Positions 24,952 through 32,593 of a DNA stretch of 39,558 nt are shown piece after piece (position 1 is the first letter of the stretch; every line of letters begins with the position of its first letter). Origin of the DNA: Synergistota bacterium (GTDB taxonomy: Bacteria; Synergistota; Synergistia; Synergistales; Aminobacteriaceae); assembly GCA_022704435.1 (NCBI GenBank), contig JAKJGK010000009.1, positions 1 to 39,558 on the forward strand, in the 5' to 3' direction. The notes under the pieces were generated by a model. The model was not told the DNA's origin and ran no database searches. It saw only the letters and a program-made list of their open reading frames with translations. Position numbers and translations under genes: made by a program.

Positions 24952-24983
24952 CGGCCGGGGGCGCGGGAGCCTGCGCCCGGCCG
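24952..24983. terminator. GC-rich hairpin between convergent genes
   Basis: CGGCCGGG-GG-CGC and GCGCCCGGCCG form a stem with a 2-base bulge between two convergent stop codons. There is no T tract on either side, so a terminator role is only suggested by position. Confidence 0.4.
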
Positions 24984-25883
24984 CTAGCGAGTCGTCGGGA
25001 CCAGGCGCGGCATGCCCGGCTCGAGCGGGACGCCCACTCGCAGCACGATGTCGGAGTCGCTCGGCTTGCAGCTCTGGCAGATCGCCGAGTCGCCGCGGGC
25101 GGCGAGGTAGAGGGCCGCGTCGGTGTCGTCCCACCCCCACGCGGCGGTGATCAGGCGCTGCATCTGCCGCGCGGCCTCGCGCTGGGTGTCCACGAACTCC
25201 GGACCGCTGGCGACAGCGTGGATCATGCCGCGCGATTCGACCAGCGGCCAGTCCAGCGGGAAGTCCTTCAGCAGCCCGAGGCGGACCAGCACGGACCCGG
25301 CTGTCTCGACGCCGGAGCCTCCGATCTCGCCGTCCCCCATGGAGGCGTGCAGGTCGCCGAGCTGGAAGAGCGCTCCGCTCGTCCTCACCGGGAAGAAGGT
25401 CCGCGCCCCGGCCTCTACCAGCTTGCAGTCCATGTTGCCGCCGTGCGCCCCCGGGTTCTCGCATGAGACCGAGCCCTCCGAGGGGGCGGTCCCGATGACC
25501 CCGACCATCGGGCGGGCGGGGAAGACCAGGTCGTTGAAGCGCAGGACCCCGCCCCGCGCGTCGACCTCCCTCGTCCGCAGCTCGCTCCAGCCGCCCAGAG
25601 GGCCGTAGTCGGGCAGGGTGCACAGGTACCCCCTGTCGGCGATGTCTATCGACAGGATGTCCGCGAACAGTGCGTCGCCCGGCTCTGCGCCCTCGACGAA
25701 CACCGGGCCGGTGGCGGGGTTCAACCTCGTCATGTCGATCTCCGTGGTCAGCACTGACTCCCCGGTGACCTGGCCGCAGAAGCAGTCCTGCGTCACGAAG
25801 CGCACGACCTCCCCCGGCAGGGCCCGCGCCGCCGGCGGGTGGTCGGGCGAGAACGAGAACACGAAGTCCGAGACTGTGATCAT
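24984..25883 (-). CDS. Acetamidase/formamidase family protein
   Basis: The protein has 299 residues, close to short FmdA/AmdA members. Conserved family features include the N-terminal ALPGEVVRFVTQDCFCGQVT, LNPATGPVFVEGAEPGDAL, ENPGAHGGNMDCKLVEAGA, and LFQLGDLHASMGDGEIGGSG near residue 170. Enzymes of this type hydrolyse short amides such as formamide or acetamide to the acid and ammonia, through a metal-assisted reaction. The substrate here is not known. It is transcribed alone, divergent from the universal stress protein gene. Confidence 0.92.
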   Translation of the reverse strand: MITVSDFVFSFSPDHPPAARALPGEVVRFVTQDCFCGQVTGESVLTTEIDMTRLNPATGPVFVEGAEPGDALFADILSIDIADRGYLCTLPDYGPLGGWSELRTREVDARGGVLRFNDLVFPARPMVGVIGTAPSEGSVSCENPGAHGGNMDCKLVEAGARTFFPVRTSGALFQLGDLHASMGDGEIGGSGVETAGSVLVRLGLLKDFPLDWPLVESRGMIHAVASGPEFVDTQREAARQMQRLITAAWGWDDTDAALYLAARGDSAICQSCKPSDSDIVLRVGVPLEPGMPRLVPTTR

Positions 25884-25957
25884 GGCTTGACCTCCCTTGC
25901 CTGTATATGCGTCATATTCTAGCAGGAAAGGCGGGGGCGCTCCCGGCCCCGCGGTGT

Positions 25958-25963
25958 TATACT
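25958..25963 (+). promoter_or_regulatory. Likely extended -10 box for the universal stress protein gene
   Basis: TGTTATACT places TATACT here with an upstream TG, about 55 bases before the GTG start at 26019. No clear -35 box is seen. Confidence 0.45.
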
Positions 25964-26018
25964 CCGATCGGAGGCGCCCGATGCGCGGGCGCTACTACCG
26001 GACAGGGGGGCGATTGCG

Positions 26019-26471
26019 GTGAAGAGAGTGGTGGTGCCCATTGACGGCAGCGAGACCAGCAAGGGCGTGATCGACTACGCGATCTACTACGCCAACAGGG
26101 AGGAGGACGCTGAGATGCTCTTCCTCCACGTCATGACCATCCTGGAGCACGAGCCGGTGTTCTACGGGGAGGCGGACGTCGTCCTGCCCCCGTCGGAGGA
26201 CGCGGTCAGGGCGGAGTTCCTCAAGTTCATAGAGGAGCGTGTGCGGGCCTCCGGCAGGGGCATCCCCAGGATGTCCGTCTCCGTGAGGAAGGGGAGGGTG
26301 TACGAGCAGATAGTCCGCTTCGCCGAGGAACAGGACGCGGACATGATAATGATCGGGCACAGGGGGCTGAGCCCCGTGCAGCGCTTCTTCCTGGGCAGCG
26401 TCGCGGCGAAGGTCGTCGCCCAGGCGCCTTGCAGCGTGTACGTCCACCGGCCGAAGGAGAAGAGGGACTAG
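26019..26471 (+). CDS. Universal stress protein (UspA family)
   Basis: The protein has 150 residues, starting at GTG 26019 after GGGGGG. The N-terminal KRVVVPIDGSETSKGVIDYA contains the ATP-binding Asp. The C-terminal IGHRGLSPVQRFFLGSVAAK has the Gly-x2-Gly-x9-Gly-Ser phosphate-binding motif, so this is an ATP-binding type of Usp. Its target is unknown; the family responds to starvation and stress. It is followed about 120 bases later by a small OB-fold protein gene, with which it might share a transcript. Confidence 0.93.
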   Translation: MKRVVVPIDGSETSKGVIDYAIYYANREEDAEMLFLHVMTILEHEPVFYGEADVVLPPSEDAVRAEFLKFIEERVRASGRGIPRMSVSVRKGRVYEQIVRFAEEQDADMIMIGHRGLSPVQRFFLGSVAAKVVAQAPCSVYVHRPKEKRD

Positions 26472-26589
26472 CCCGCGCGGTCGCCTGGAGGGTGAGGACA
26501 TGGGCGGCCCAGGGTGGTACAATGGGGATGCAGTTCGAGGGGCGGCCCGTGCTCGGGCCGAATTGTCCTGGAAGGGGAGTTGATGTCCA

Positions 26590-26886
26590 ATGAAGACGGA
26601 AAACGCCGTGACTGTTTCGGGGACGCTCCATCTGCTGAAGGGCGACGCGTCGGGAACCGGCAAGCCGAAGAAGTACCTGCCCTTCTCCGTGCGCCAGGAG
26701 ACGCCGGGGGCGGATGGAAGCGTCCGTAAAGACTTTTTGCTGGCCAGGGTGTACGCCCCGGTGCTCCAGGAGTCCTTCAGGGAGCTGGAGGAAGGCGCGC
26801 TGGTGCGGGTCAGGGGAGACGTCCGCTCATCCCTCGGCAGCGGCGAGATGTACATAAACGTCCTGGAGATAGAGAGACTGGCGTAG
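26590..26886 (+). CDS. Small OB-fold, SSB-like protein
   Basis: The protein has 98 residues. Its ATG at 26590 follows GAAGGGGAG. The pattern NAVTVSGTLHLLKG, LPFSVRQET, FLLARVYAPVLQ, EEGALVRVRGDVRSS and MYINVLEIERL fits one OB-fold barrel of the single-strand DNA-binding type. It lacks the acidic tail of housekeeping SSB, so it may be an accessory nucleic-acid binder. No partner gene is visible nearby. Confidence 0.75.
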   Translation: MKTENAVTVSGTLHLLKGDASGTGKPKKYLPFSVRQETPGADGSVRKDFLLARVYAPVLQESFRELEEGALVRVRGDVRSSLGSGEMYINVLEIERLA

Positions 26887-27046
26887 CGATTCCCCCCGCG
26901 GACGAGGCCGCGCGGCCATCCCTGGAGGCGGTGCGTCGCCCCCGGCCGATGTCGGTCGTGCCGAAAATCCGCCTGTTCCGTCCGGCGGGGCAGGACAGTC
27001 AGGAGGAGATTTTACGAGATTCAGGGACTCCTTTCACCCTTACGCG

Positions 27047-27913
27047 ATGGTCACGATCTTCCTGTGGTCGCTGGCCTTCGTGCTCACGCGCCTGGCGCTG
27101 CGCCACTTCTCCGTCTACTCCCTCGGCTTCCTGAGGTACCTGGCGGCGTCGCTCACCCTCCTGCCGATGGCGCTGGCGGCCGGGATAAAGCCGCCCCGGC
27201 GCGGCGACCTGAAGTGGTTCGTCGCCGCGGGCGCGCTCGGGTTTTTCATCTACATGATCGCGTTCAACAAGGGGTGCGAGACCGTTAACGTCTCCACCAG
27301 CAGCGTGATGCTTGCCACCGTTCCGGTGATGACAGCGCTCTTCGCCCGGCTGGTGTTCGGCGAGAGGCTGCGGCCTCTGCAGTGGCTCGCGATAGCCGTC
27401 GAGTTCGCCGGCATAGTGGTGCTGACGATGAAGGACGGCACCCTCACCCTTAACAGCGGCATCCTGTGGCTGCTTCTGGCCGCGGTCTCCCTGTGCTCGT
27501 ACAACCTGCTGCAGCGCTTTCTCACCAGGAGCTACTCCGCGCTGCAGGTCACGACATACGGCATCTTCGCCGGGACCCTGATGCTCGCGGTATTCCTCCC
27601 GTCATCCATCGGGGAGGCTCGGGACGCCTCCGCCAGGCTGATCTCGTACGTGGTCTTCCTGGGGGTGTTCCCCAGCGCCGTCGCCTACGTGACGTGGGCC
27701 AAGGCCTTCGCGAAGGCCGAGCGCACGTCCTACGTCAGCAACTACATGTTCGTCACGCCGTTCCTGACGACCCTGCAGGGCTTCCTCCTGGTCAATGAGC
27801 TCCCCGACCTGGCCACGGTGACGGGCGGCGCGATCATCCTGTCCGGCGCGTTCCTGTTCGCGTTCGGCGCGGAGGAGCGACGGGCCGCGACCCCCGGCGA
27901 GTCTACTCGGTAG
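27047..27913 (+). CDS. EamA/DMT family transporter
   Basis: The protein has 288 residues and about nine or ten membrane helices in two EamA repeats (MVTIFLWSLAFVLTRLALRH; SGILWLLLAAVSLCSYNLL). It is an inner-membrane exporter or importer of small metabolites; the substrate is unknown. The start is doubtful. A strong AGGAGGAG lies at 27001-27008, but the ATG is 40 bases further. The frame is open upstream (TRFRDSFHPYA precedes the Met), so translation may begin at a non-standard codon such as ACG 27014. It overlaps the convergent NagD-like gene by 11 bases. Confidence 0.88.
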   Translation: MVTIFLWSLAFVLTRLALRHFSVYSLGFLRYLAASLTLLPMALAAGIKPPRRGDLKWFVAAGALGFFIYMIAFNKGCETVNVSTSSVMLATVPVMTALFARLVFGERLRPLQWLAIAVEFAGIVVLTMKDGTLTLNSGILWLLLAAVSLCSYNLLQRFLTRSYSALQVTTYGIFAGTLMLAVFLPSSIGEARDASARLISYVVFLGVFPSAVAYVTWAKAFAKAERTSYVSNYMFVTPFLTTLQGFLLVNELPDLATVTGGAIILSGAFLFAFGAEERRAATPGESTR

Positions 27914-28700
27914 GCGGGGGAGTCCAGGGCGACAGGCTCGCAGACGGGTCGAACAGCTCCGGCAGGGAGGCTATGCGGGCGTCGGGCCGCGCGAAACCCT
28001 CCTCGGGGGCGCGGGCGTCGCCCATGAGTATCGCGGTGATGCCGGCGCGGTGAGCGCCCAGTATGTCGATCTCCGGAGTGTCGCCTATCATCGCGACCCG
28101 GCTCGGCGGCGAGTCGACCGTGCTCAGCGAGTCGCGAAACATAGGCTCGAACGGCTTGCCGACTATCACGGGATCCTTCCCCGAGCCGATGCGGATCGCC
28201 TCGGCCAGGGCCCCCACGCTCATGATCGGGCCTTCCGGCGACGGGTAGGTCCTGTCGACGTTCGTCGACACGAAGCGCGCCCCTCTCCTGACGGCCAGCG
28301 CCGCCTTGCGTATCGTGAGCAGCGTCGCCGAGTCGTCCCACCCCAGCACCACGGCCTCGCAGTCCTCCTCCCCGGCGGGCAGGACCCCGGCCATCTCGAC
28401 CTCCGTGCGAAGCCCCGGCTCGCCCACGACCCAGGCGCGCACGATCCCCTCGCCGGCCAGGTAGTCCGCCGTGGCGGAGCCGGCCGTTATTATCTCGCCG
28501 ATCTCGGCCTCTATCCCGTGCCGGCGCAGGCGGTCGGCGATCTCCGAGCGAGTGGTCGGGTTGTTCGTGAGGAAGCGGATCGCCTTGCCCATGCCGCGCA
28601 GTCGATCCAGCGTCGACGCGGCCCCCGGCGTCGCTCTGCCCCCGATGTAGACGACCCCGTCGAGGTCGAAGAAGAACACGTCGAACATGTCGGCGATCAT
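27903..28700 (-). CDS. HAD-superfamily hydrolase, NagD/IIA subfamily
   Basis: The protein has 265 residues. HAD motif I FFFDLDGVVYIGG is at residues 9-21, motif II FLTNNPTT is near 43, motif III involves VGKPFEPMF near 180, and motif IV AMIGDTPEIDILGAHRAG is near 205. The large C2 cap between motifs II and III fits the NagD type, which dephosphorylate nucleotides or small sugar phosphates (for example p-nitrophenyl phosphate and 2-phosphoglycolate relatives). The natural substrate is not evident. The gene is monocistronic and its 3' end overlaps the EamA gene. Confidence 0.93.
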   Translation of the reverse strand: MIADMFDVFFFDLDGVVYIGGRATPGAASTLDRLRGMGKAIRFLTNNPTTRSEIADRLRRHGIEAEIGEIITAGSATADYLAGEGIVRAWVVGEPGLRTEVEMAGVLPAGEEDCEAVVLGWDDSATLLTIRKAALAVRRGARFVSTNVDRTYPSPEGPIMSVGALAEAIRIGSGKDPVIVGKPFEPMFRDSLSTVDSPPSRVAMIGDTPEIDILGAHRAGITAILMGDARAPEEGFARPDARIASLPELFDPSASLSPWTPPPTE

Positions 28701-28926
28701 AGGAATCCTCCTGAAAGATGGTGGTGACGGGACGAGGATAACACAGGGGACCAGTGCGTGAAAAGGGCCGCTGTGGCTTTTCGCGCGCTCGTGCTATTGC
28801 CTTGCGAGCGCAAGCCTGATACGATTCAATGGACGACGGGTCGGGCTGCGCGGGGCGTTGCGCGGACGAGATCCGTGATCACTTGTCGTCGTCGGGCGAA
28901 AAATCATCCAAAAGGAGTGGTGCAGT

Positions 28927-30549
28927 GTGAAGGCAGCGCGTGTTTTATTGGTCGCGGCAGTCATGGCGCTTTGCGGCGCCTCCGTCCTCTTCGCGGCCTC
29001 GTGGGAGGCCGAGTTGGACAGGAGGATCGCAGGCGACGCCGACGCGATGGTCGGGACGGTCCAGGAGCTTGTGAGGATGAAGAGCTACAACCACGGCTCC
29101 CCGGTCACGCCCGCTGAGGACGTGAAGAAAGTGCTCGACCGGACGCTCGAGATAGGGGAGCAGATGGGCTTCCGCGTCTACAAGCACCCGGAGTACCGCT
29201 TCGGCTACGTGGAGTTCGGCCCCGAGGACGCTCCGGAGATGATCATGTCGCTGGCCCACCTCGACACGGTGCCGGAGGGGAACCTCGACCTGTGGACCCT
29301 GGGAGGGCCGTTCGAGGCGAAGATCGTGGACGGCAAGATAATCGGCCGCGGCACGTGGGACGACAAGGGGCCCGCGGTCGCGTCGATGTACGCGCTGAAG
29401 GCGATCAACGACGCCGGGCTTAAACTGACGCGCCGCGTGCGCCTGTTCTTCGGCACGTCCGAGGACGGCAGCGGCGACGACGGACTCGGATGGAGCTGCG
29501 TGGAGGAGTACGCGAAGATGTGCAAGGAAGGGACGGAGGAGTGGCCGGCGATGGGGTTCTCTCCCGACTCGGGCAGCTTCGCGGTCACCTACATAGAGAA
29601 GACGGGGGTCAACGTCGAGGGCAAGCTGCCCCTCGAGGCGCCCGTCGCGGTCGCGCTGGTCTCGCTGAAGGGCGGCTCGGCGCGCAACGCGGTGTCCGAC
29701 CAGTGCAACGCAGTGCTGGAGGCTGCGGACGAGGCCGCTGCTTCGGCCCTCGCCGAGTTGCTGCTCGAGGCGGCGGCGGGGCAGCCCTGGAAGGACGATG
29801 TCAAGGTCAGGGCCGAGGGCAAGAACGTCCATATCGACGTGATCGGCGTGGCGGCCCACTCCGGTGAGGCGTGGAAGGGGCGCAGCGCCAACGTGAGGAC
29901 GCTCTGGCTGCTGTCGAAGGCCGGCCCCGAGGAGAGCTGGGGCAAGTACGCGGAGAGGCTCGCAAGTCTGATCGAGGTGGACACGGCCGACGGACAGGCG
30001 CTAGGCATCAAGCAGGGCAACTACGAGGACGACGACAACATAACGGTCAATATGGGCCTTGTGGGGCTGAAGGACGGTATCCTGGGCTTCCACGTGAACA
30101 TCCGCTACCCGGACTCGGGGGCGGACCTCAAGGTCCCCGACGTGAAGCACTACACCGGGCAGCAGATAAAGGACAGGGTCGTGCTTGCCTTCGAGGGCAA
30201 GGGCTTCCAGGTCGGCGACGACAAGGAGGTCAAGGTCACCGGTGGCGGCAAGCCCTACACCATCCCGTGGGACTCCGAGATAGTAGTCGCTCTGCGCGAG
30301 GCCTACAGGGGCGTGACCGGGAAGGACCTTGAGCCGATAATCACCTACGGCGGCACCTACGCCAGCGCGTGGAGCAATGAGCCGGTGGACGACAAGGGGA
30401 CTCTCTTCGGCTACAGGATGGCGGCGTGGGGGATAGACGGCGGCACGGGGATGCACGAGCCCAACGAGAGCCTGTCCGTGAAAGGGCTGATAGAGGGGAC
30501 GAAGATCCTGGCCAGGGCGATGGCCGTGCTGGGAGGGGTCGAGGAGTAG
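28927..30549 (+). CDS. Secreted M20-family metallopeptidase (PepV/Sapep-like dipeptidase)
   Basis: The protein has 540 residues. GTG 28927 follows AAAGGAGT. A signal peptide (ARVLLVAAVMALCGASVLFAA) is unusual for this mostly cytoplasmic group. Metal and catalytic sites look complete: LAHLDTVPEG near residue 109, GRGTWDDKGP near 140, FGTSEDGSGDDG near 180, a downstream Asp in GFSPDSG, and a C-terminal His in GGTGMHEPNE. It should cleave dipeptides or short peptides in the periplasm, fitting the peptide-fermenting habit common in Synergistota. It ends just before a repeat block. Confidence 0.92.
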   Translation: MKAARVLLVAAVMALCGASVLFAASWEAELDRRIAGDADAMVGTVQELVRMKSYNHGSPVTPAEDVKKVLDRTLEIGEQMGFRVYKHPEYRFGYVEFGPEDAPEMIMSLAHLDTVPEGNLDLWTLGGPFEAKIVDGKIIGRGTWDDKGPAVASMYALKAINDAGLKLTRRVRLFFGTSEDGSGDDGLGWSCVEEYAKMCKEGTEEWPAMGFSPDSGSFAVTYIEKTGVNVEGKLPLEAPVAVALVSLKGGSARNAVSDQCNAVLEAADEAAASALAELLLEAAAGQPWKDDVKVRAEGKNVHIDVIGVAAHSGEAWKGRSANVRTLWLLSKAGPEESWGKYAERLASLIEVDTADGQALGIKQGNYEDDDNITVNMGLVGLKDGILGFHVNIRYPDSGADLKVPDVKHYTGQQIKDRVVLAFEGKGFQVGDDKEVKVTGGGKPYTIPWDSEIVVALREAYRGVTGKDLEPIITYGGTYASAWSNEPVDDKGTLFGYRMAAWGIDGGTGMHEPNESLSVKGLIEGTKILARAMAVLGGVEE

Positions 30550-30560
30550 AGCCTCGCCAG

Positions 30561-30664
30561 GTCGTCCCGAACGATCGGTACTGACTGTTGTCCCGAACGA
30601 CCGGTACCGACTGTCGTCCCGAATGACCGGTACCGACTGTCGTCCCGAACGACCTGTACTGACT
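30561..30664. repeat. Tandem 26-bp repeat, four copies
   Basis: Four adjoining units of 26 bases (30561-30586, 30587-30612, 30613-30638, 30639-30664) share a core of GTCGTCCCGAACGACCGGTA followed by CCGACT, with one to three differences each. Each unit holds a small stem (GTCGT/ACGAC) and a CGGTACCG palindrome or variant. A fifth, divergent copy starts the following hairpin. Confidence 0.9.
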
Positions 30665-30754
30665 GTCGTCCCGAACGACGCGAAGCGGCGGAGGGACCTC
30701 GTCGCGTGCCAATTCGAGTCGAGGTCCCTCCTCCCGCTGGTCGTTCGGGACGAC
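30665..30754. repeat. Large imperfect inverted repeat (hairpin)
   Basis: The left arm 30665-30700 (GTCGTCCCGAACGACGCGAA, then GCGGCGGAGGGACCTC) is nearly complementary to the right arm 30721-30754 (GAGGTCCCTCCTCCCGCTGG, then TCGTTCGGGACGAC). The loop is 20 bases. Its right-arm sequence recurs before recQ (about 6495-6527), so it is one module of the dispersed repeat family. Confidence 0.85.
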
Positions 30755-30786
30755 AGTACCGTCGTTGGTCGCCTGCACTCTTCGTC

Positions 30787-31197
30787 GGTTGCCTGCTTAT
30801 GTCATCCCGAGCGCAGCGAGGGATCCTATCTCGTGCTGGCTCTCTGTCAAGAACCCTTCGTAGCTGCGCTCCTCAGGGTAAGCGATCGACTCGAACGGAA
30901 AAAGCGCCCGTTCGGTCGCCTGCACCCTTCGTCGGTTGCCTGCTTATGTCATCCCGAGCGCAGCGAGGGATCCTATCTTGTGCTGGCTCTCTGTCAAGAA
31001 CCCTTCGTCGCTGCGCTCCTCAGGGTAAGCGATCGACACGGCTCGCTTCGCTGCGCCGGTCGCCTGCTTATGTCATCCCGAGCGCAGCGAGGGATCCTAT
31101 CTTGTGCTGGCTCTCTGTCAAGAACCCTTCGTCGCTGCGCTCCTCAGGGTAAGCGATCGACTCGAACGGAAAAAGCGCCCGTTCGGTCGCCTGCTTA
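30787..31197. repeat. Dispersed intergenic repeat, three tandem copies
   Basis: Three copies start near 30791, 30938 and 31062, each beginning GCCTGCTTATGTCATCCCGA. Common parts are GCGCAGCGAGGGATCCTATC, GTGCTGGCTCTCTGTCAAGA and CTCAGGGTAAGCGATCGAC. Copies differ in a tail that is either AACGGAAAAAGCGCCCGTTC or GGCTCGCTTCGCTGCGCCGG. The same family is at 6252-6545. Within a copy GAGCGCAGCGA and TCGCTGCGCTC can pair. The array runs into the stop codon of the next gene on the minus strand. Confidence 0.92.
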
Positions 31198-31632
31198 CTT
31201 TACCAGGAGCCAGCCGCCCGCGAGCAGCAGCAGGATTCCCGCCGACCTGTACAGGTCCAGCGGGCGTACGGGGACGCCTAGCCAACCCTGAGTGTCGATG
31301 AACACTCCGGTGAGGAGCTGCCCTACGATGATCAGGGCGATCATCGCCGCCGCGCCAAGGCGCGGGAGGGTGACGTTTATCGTCAGGAAGAGCGCCACTC
31401 CGAGGAAGCCCGAGGCCAGCATGTACCACGGCGCCGAGTGCCACTCACCGATCCTCTCCCCTCCCCTGTGAAGCACCAGCAGCGCGGAGAGCAGCAGCCC
31501 TCCCAGGTGTACTATCGCACTGCTTGCCGCCGGGCCGATCCTCTGACCCAGCGCCCCCGCGAGAGGGGACTGAAGGCCGACCGCGATTCCTCCGGCCAGG
31601 CCGACCAGAACTACGAACAACGTCTCCAGCAT
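31195..31632 (-). CDS. DMT-family transporter, YdcZ (DUF606) type
   Basis: The protein has 145 residues with four or five membrane helices, beginning LETLFVVLVGLAGGIAVGLQ and followed by SPLAGALGQRIGP. These are features of the half-size DMT transporters of the YdcZ group, which act as dimers. GLTV-type residues near the end (RSAGILLLLAGGWLLVK) complete the last helix. The substrate is unknown. The start follows CAGGAGGAGATCTGTC. The stop codon is at the very edge of the repeat array, which reads CCTGCTTA in the same way as each repeat copy. Confidence 0.88.
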   Translation of the reverse strand: MLETLFVVLVGLAGGIAVGLQSPLAGALGQRIGPAASSAIVHLGGLLLSALLVLHRGGERIGEWHSAPWYMLASGFLGVALFLTINVTLPRLGAAAMIALIIVGQLLTGVFIDTQGWLGVPVRPLDLYRSAGILLLLAGGWLLVK

Positions 31633-31661
31633 GACAGATCTCCTCCTGTCGCGTCGAGGGT

Positions 31662-31667
31662 ATCATA
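31662..31667 (-). promoter_or_regulatory. Possible -10 box for the YdcZ-type gene
   Basis: The minus strand reads TATGAT here, 30 bases before ATG 31632, within a GGTATCATACC palindrome. The -35 region is not obvious. Confidence 0.4.
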
Positions 31668-31703
31668 CCACGCCGAGCGGAGAGGCCCCGTTCGGGTCGG
31701 TGC

Positions 31704-32474
31704 TCAGTCCAGCCAGGACTGCAACTTGACTTTGGCGACGCGCCTGCCGTCCAACGTGACGCTCAGCTCGGAATAGCCCGATTCGTCCGTCCACGTCAGG
31801 GTTGAATCCTCGCAGTAGAGGGGGACTCCGACCTCCTCCACTATCTCCGATATGTCCGCGCCGAGGCGCACTCCCTCTCCGAGCGTAAGACCCGGTTCCA
31901 GGAGCTCGACCCCGAGCAGGCCGTTCCTGGTCTCCACCTCGTAGTACATCAGCTCGAAGGCGGGGTATTTAAGGGTGTAGTAGTTGACCTCGGTTTCGGG
32001 ATCGTGGTCGGAGGGCACGACGCTGTGTTCCGTGGAGGCGGGCTTGCCGAAGCGCTTCCTCGCCCCCTTGATGGTATCCGGCATCTGGTCCAGGACCGTC
32101 GTGTGGAAGGATTCGAATCGCTCGTAGGCCTCTGAATTGAAGCCCTCCAGCCTGTCGGTCCCCGGGCGGAACTTGACGTACTGCCCGTACATCCACCCCT
32201 CGACCGCGCCGTCCGTCAGCACCCTGTACCAGGGGTGCTTGTCCCCCTTTTTTTCATCCAGGACCAGCAGCAGGTCGCCGTTCGACAGGCTCCCCAGCTT
32301 CTTCCCGGAGGTGGACGGCTCCTCCCTGAGGTTCACGCCGCTTCCCTCCACCCTCGCGACTCTCATCACCGCGCTCTCCGCGGCCGCGGGCCGCAGGGCG
32401 ACAGCGCCCGTCGCAAGGACGACGCACGCCGCCGCAAGGCAGGCCAGGCCTCGACGCACTGTGAATCCTTTCAC
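31704..32474 (-). CDS. Exported protein with SH3-like domain
   Basis: The protein has 256 residues from GTG 32474, which lies nine bases after GAGGAGG; the open frame continues to 32720 but without a ribosome site and into the divergent promoter. The signal peptide is RRGLACLAAACVVLATGAVA. A bacterial SH3 domain occupies about residues 38-100 (VARVEGSGVNLREEPSTSGK, LGSLSNGDLLLVLDE, WYRVLTDGAVEGWMYGQYV), a wall-binding or protein-binding module. The C-terminal half (YYTLKYPAFELMYYEVETRN; GEGVRLGADISEIVEEVG) is unrecognised. It probably acts in the periplasm. Confidence 0.85.
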   Translation of the reverse strand: MKGFTVRRGLACLAAACVVLATGAVALRPAAAESAVMRVARVEGSGVNLREEPSTSGKKLGSLSNGDLLLVLDEKKGDKHPWYRVLTDGAVEGWMYGQYVKFRPGTDRLEGFNSEAYERFESFHTTVLDQMPDTIKGARKRFGKPASTEHSVVPSDHDPETEVNYYTLKYPAFELMYYEVETRNGLLGVELLEPGLTLGEGVRLGADISEIVEEVGVPLYCEDSTLTWTDESGYSELSVTLDGRRVAKVKLQSWLD

Positions 32475-32547
32475 TTCCCATCGCCTCCTCTTCGGTTCGT
32501 GATCATCCAATGATAGGGCATTCGGGCATGTCGCACAACAAATGGGA

Positions 32548-32553
32548 TATAAT
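32548..32553 (+). promoter_or_regulatory. Likely -10 box for the ROK kinase gene
   Basis: A TATAAT box lies 40 bases before ATG 32594. No strong -35 hexamer is visible. Confidence 0.45.
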
Positions 32554-32593
32554 GAAAAAACAGTCCAGTTTGATAACCGGGGGAGAGTGCGAT

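Noticed and set aside
28801-28814. CTTGCGAGCGCAAG palindrome upstream of the M20 peptidase gene
   Set aside because: A single short palindrome with no nearby promoter match; not enough to call an operator.
30665-31197. CRISPR array
   Set aside because: Units are too long and are directly adjoining or unevenly spaced, there are no unique spacers of constant size, and no cas genes are near.
30623-31301. Several plus-strand frames with CHPERSEGS and VIPSAARDP strings
   Set aside because: These are translations of the dispersed repeat units, in several frames, without start signals.
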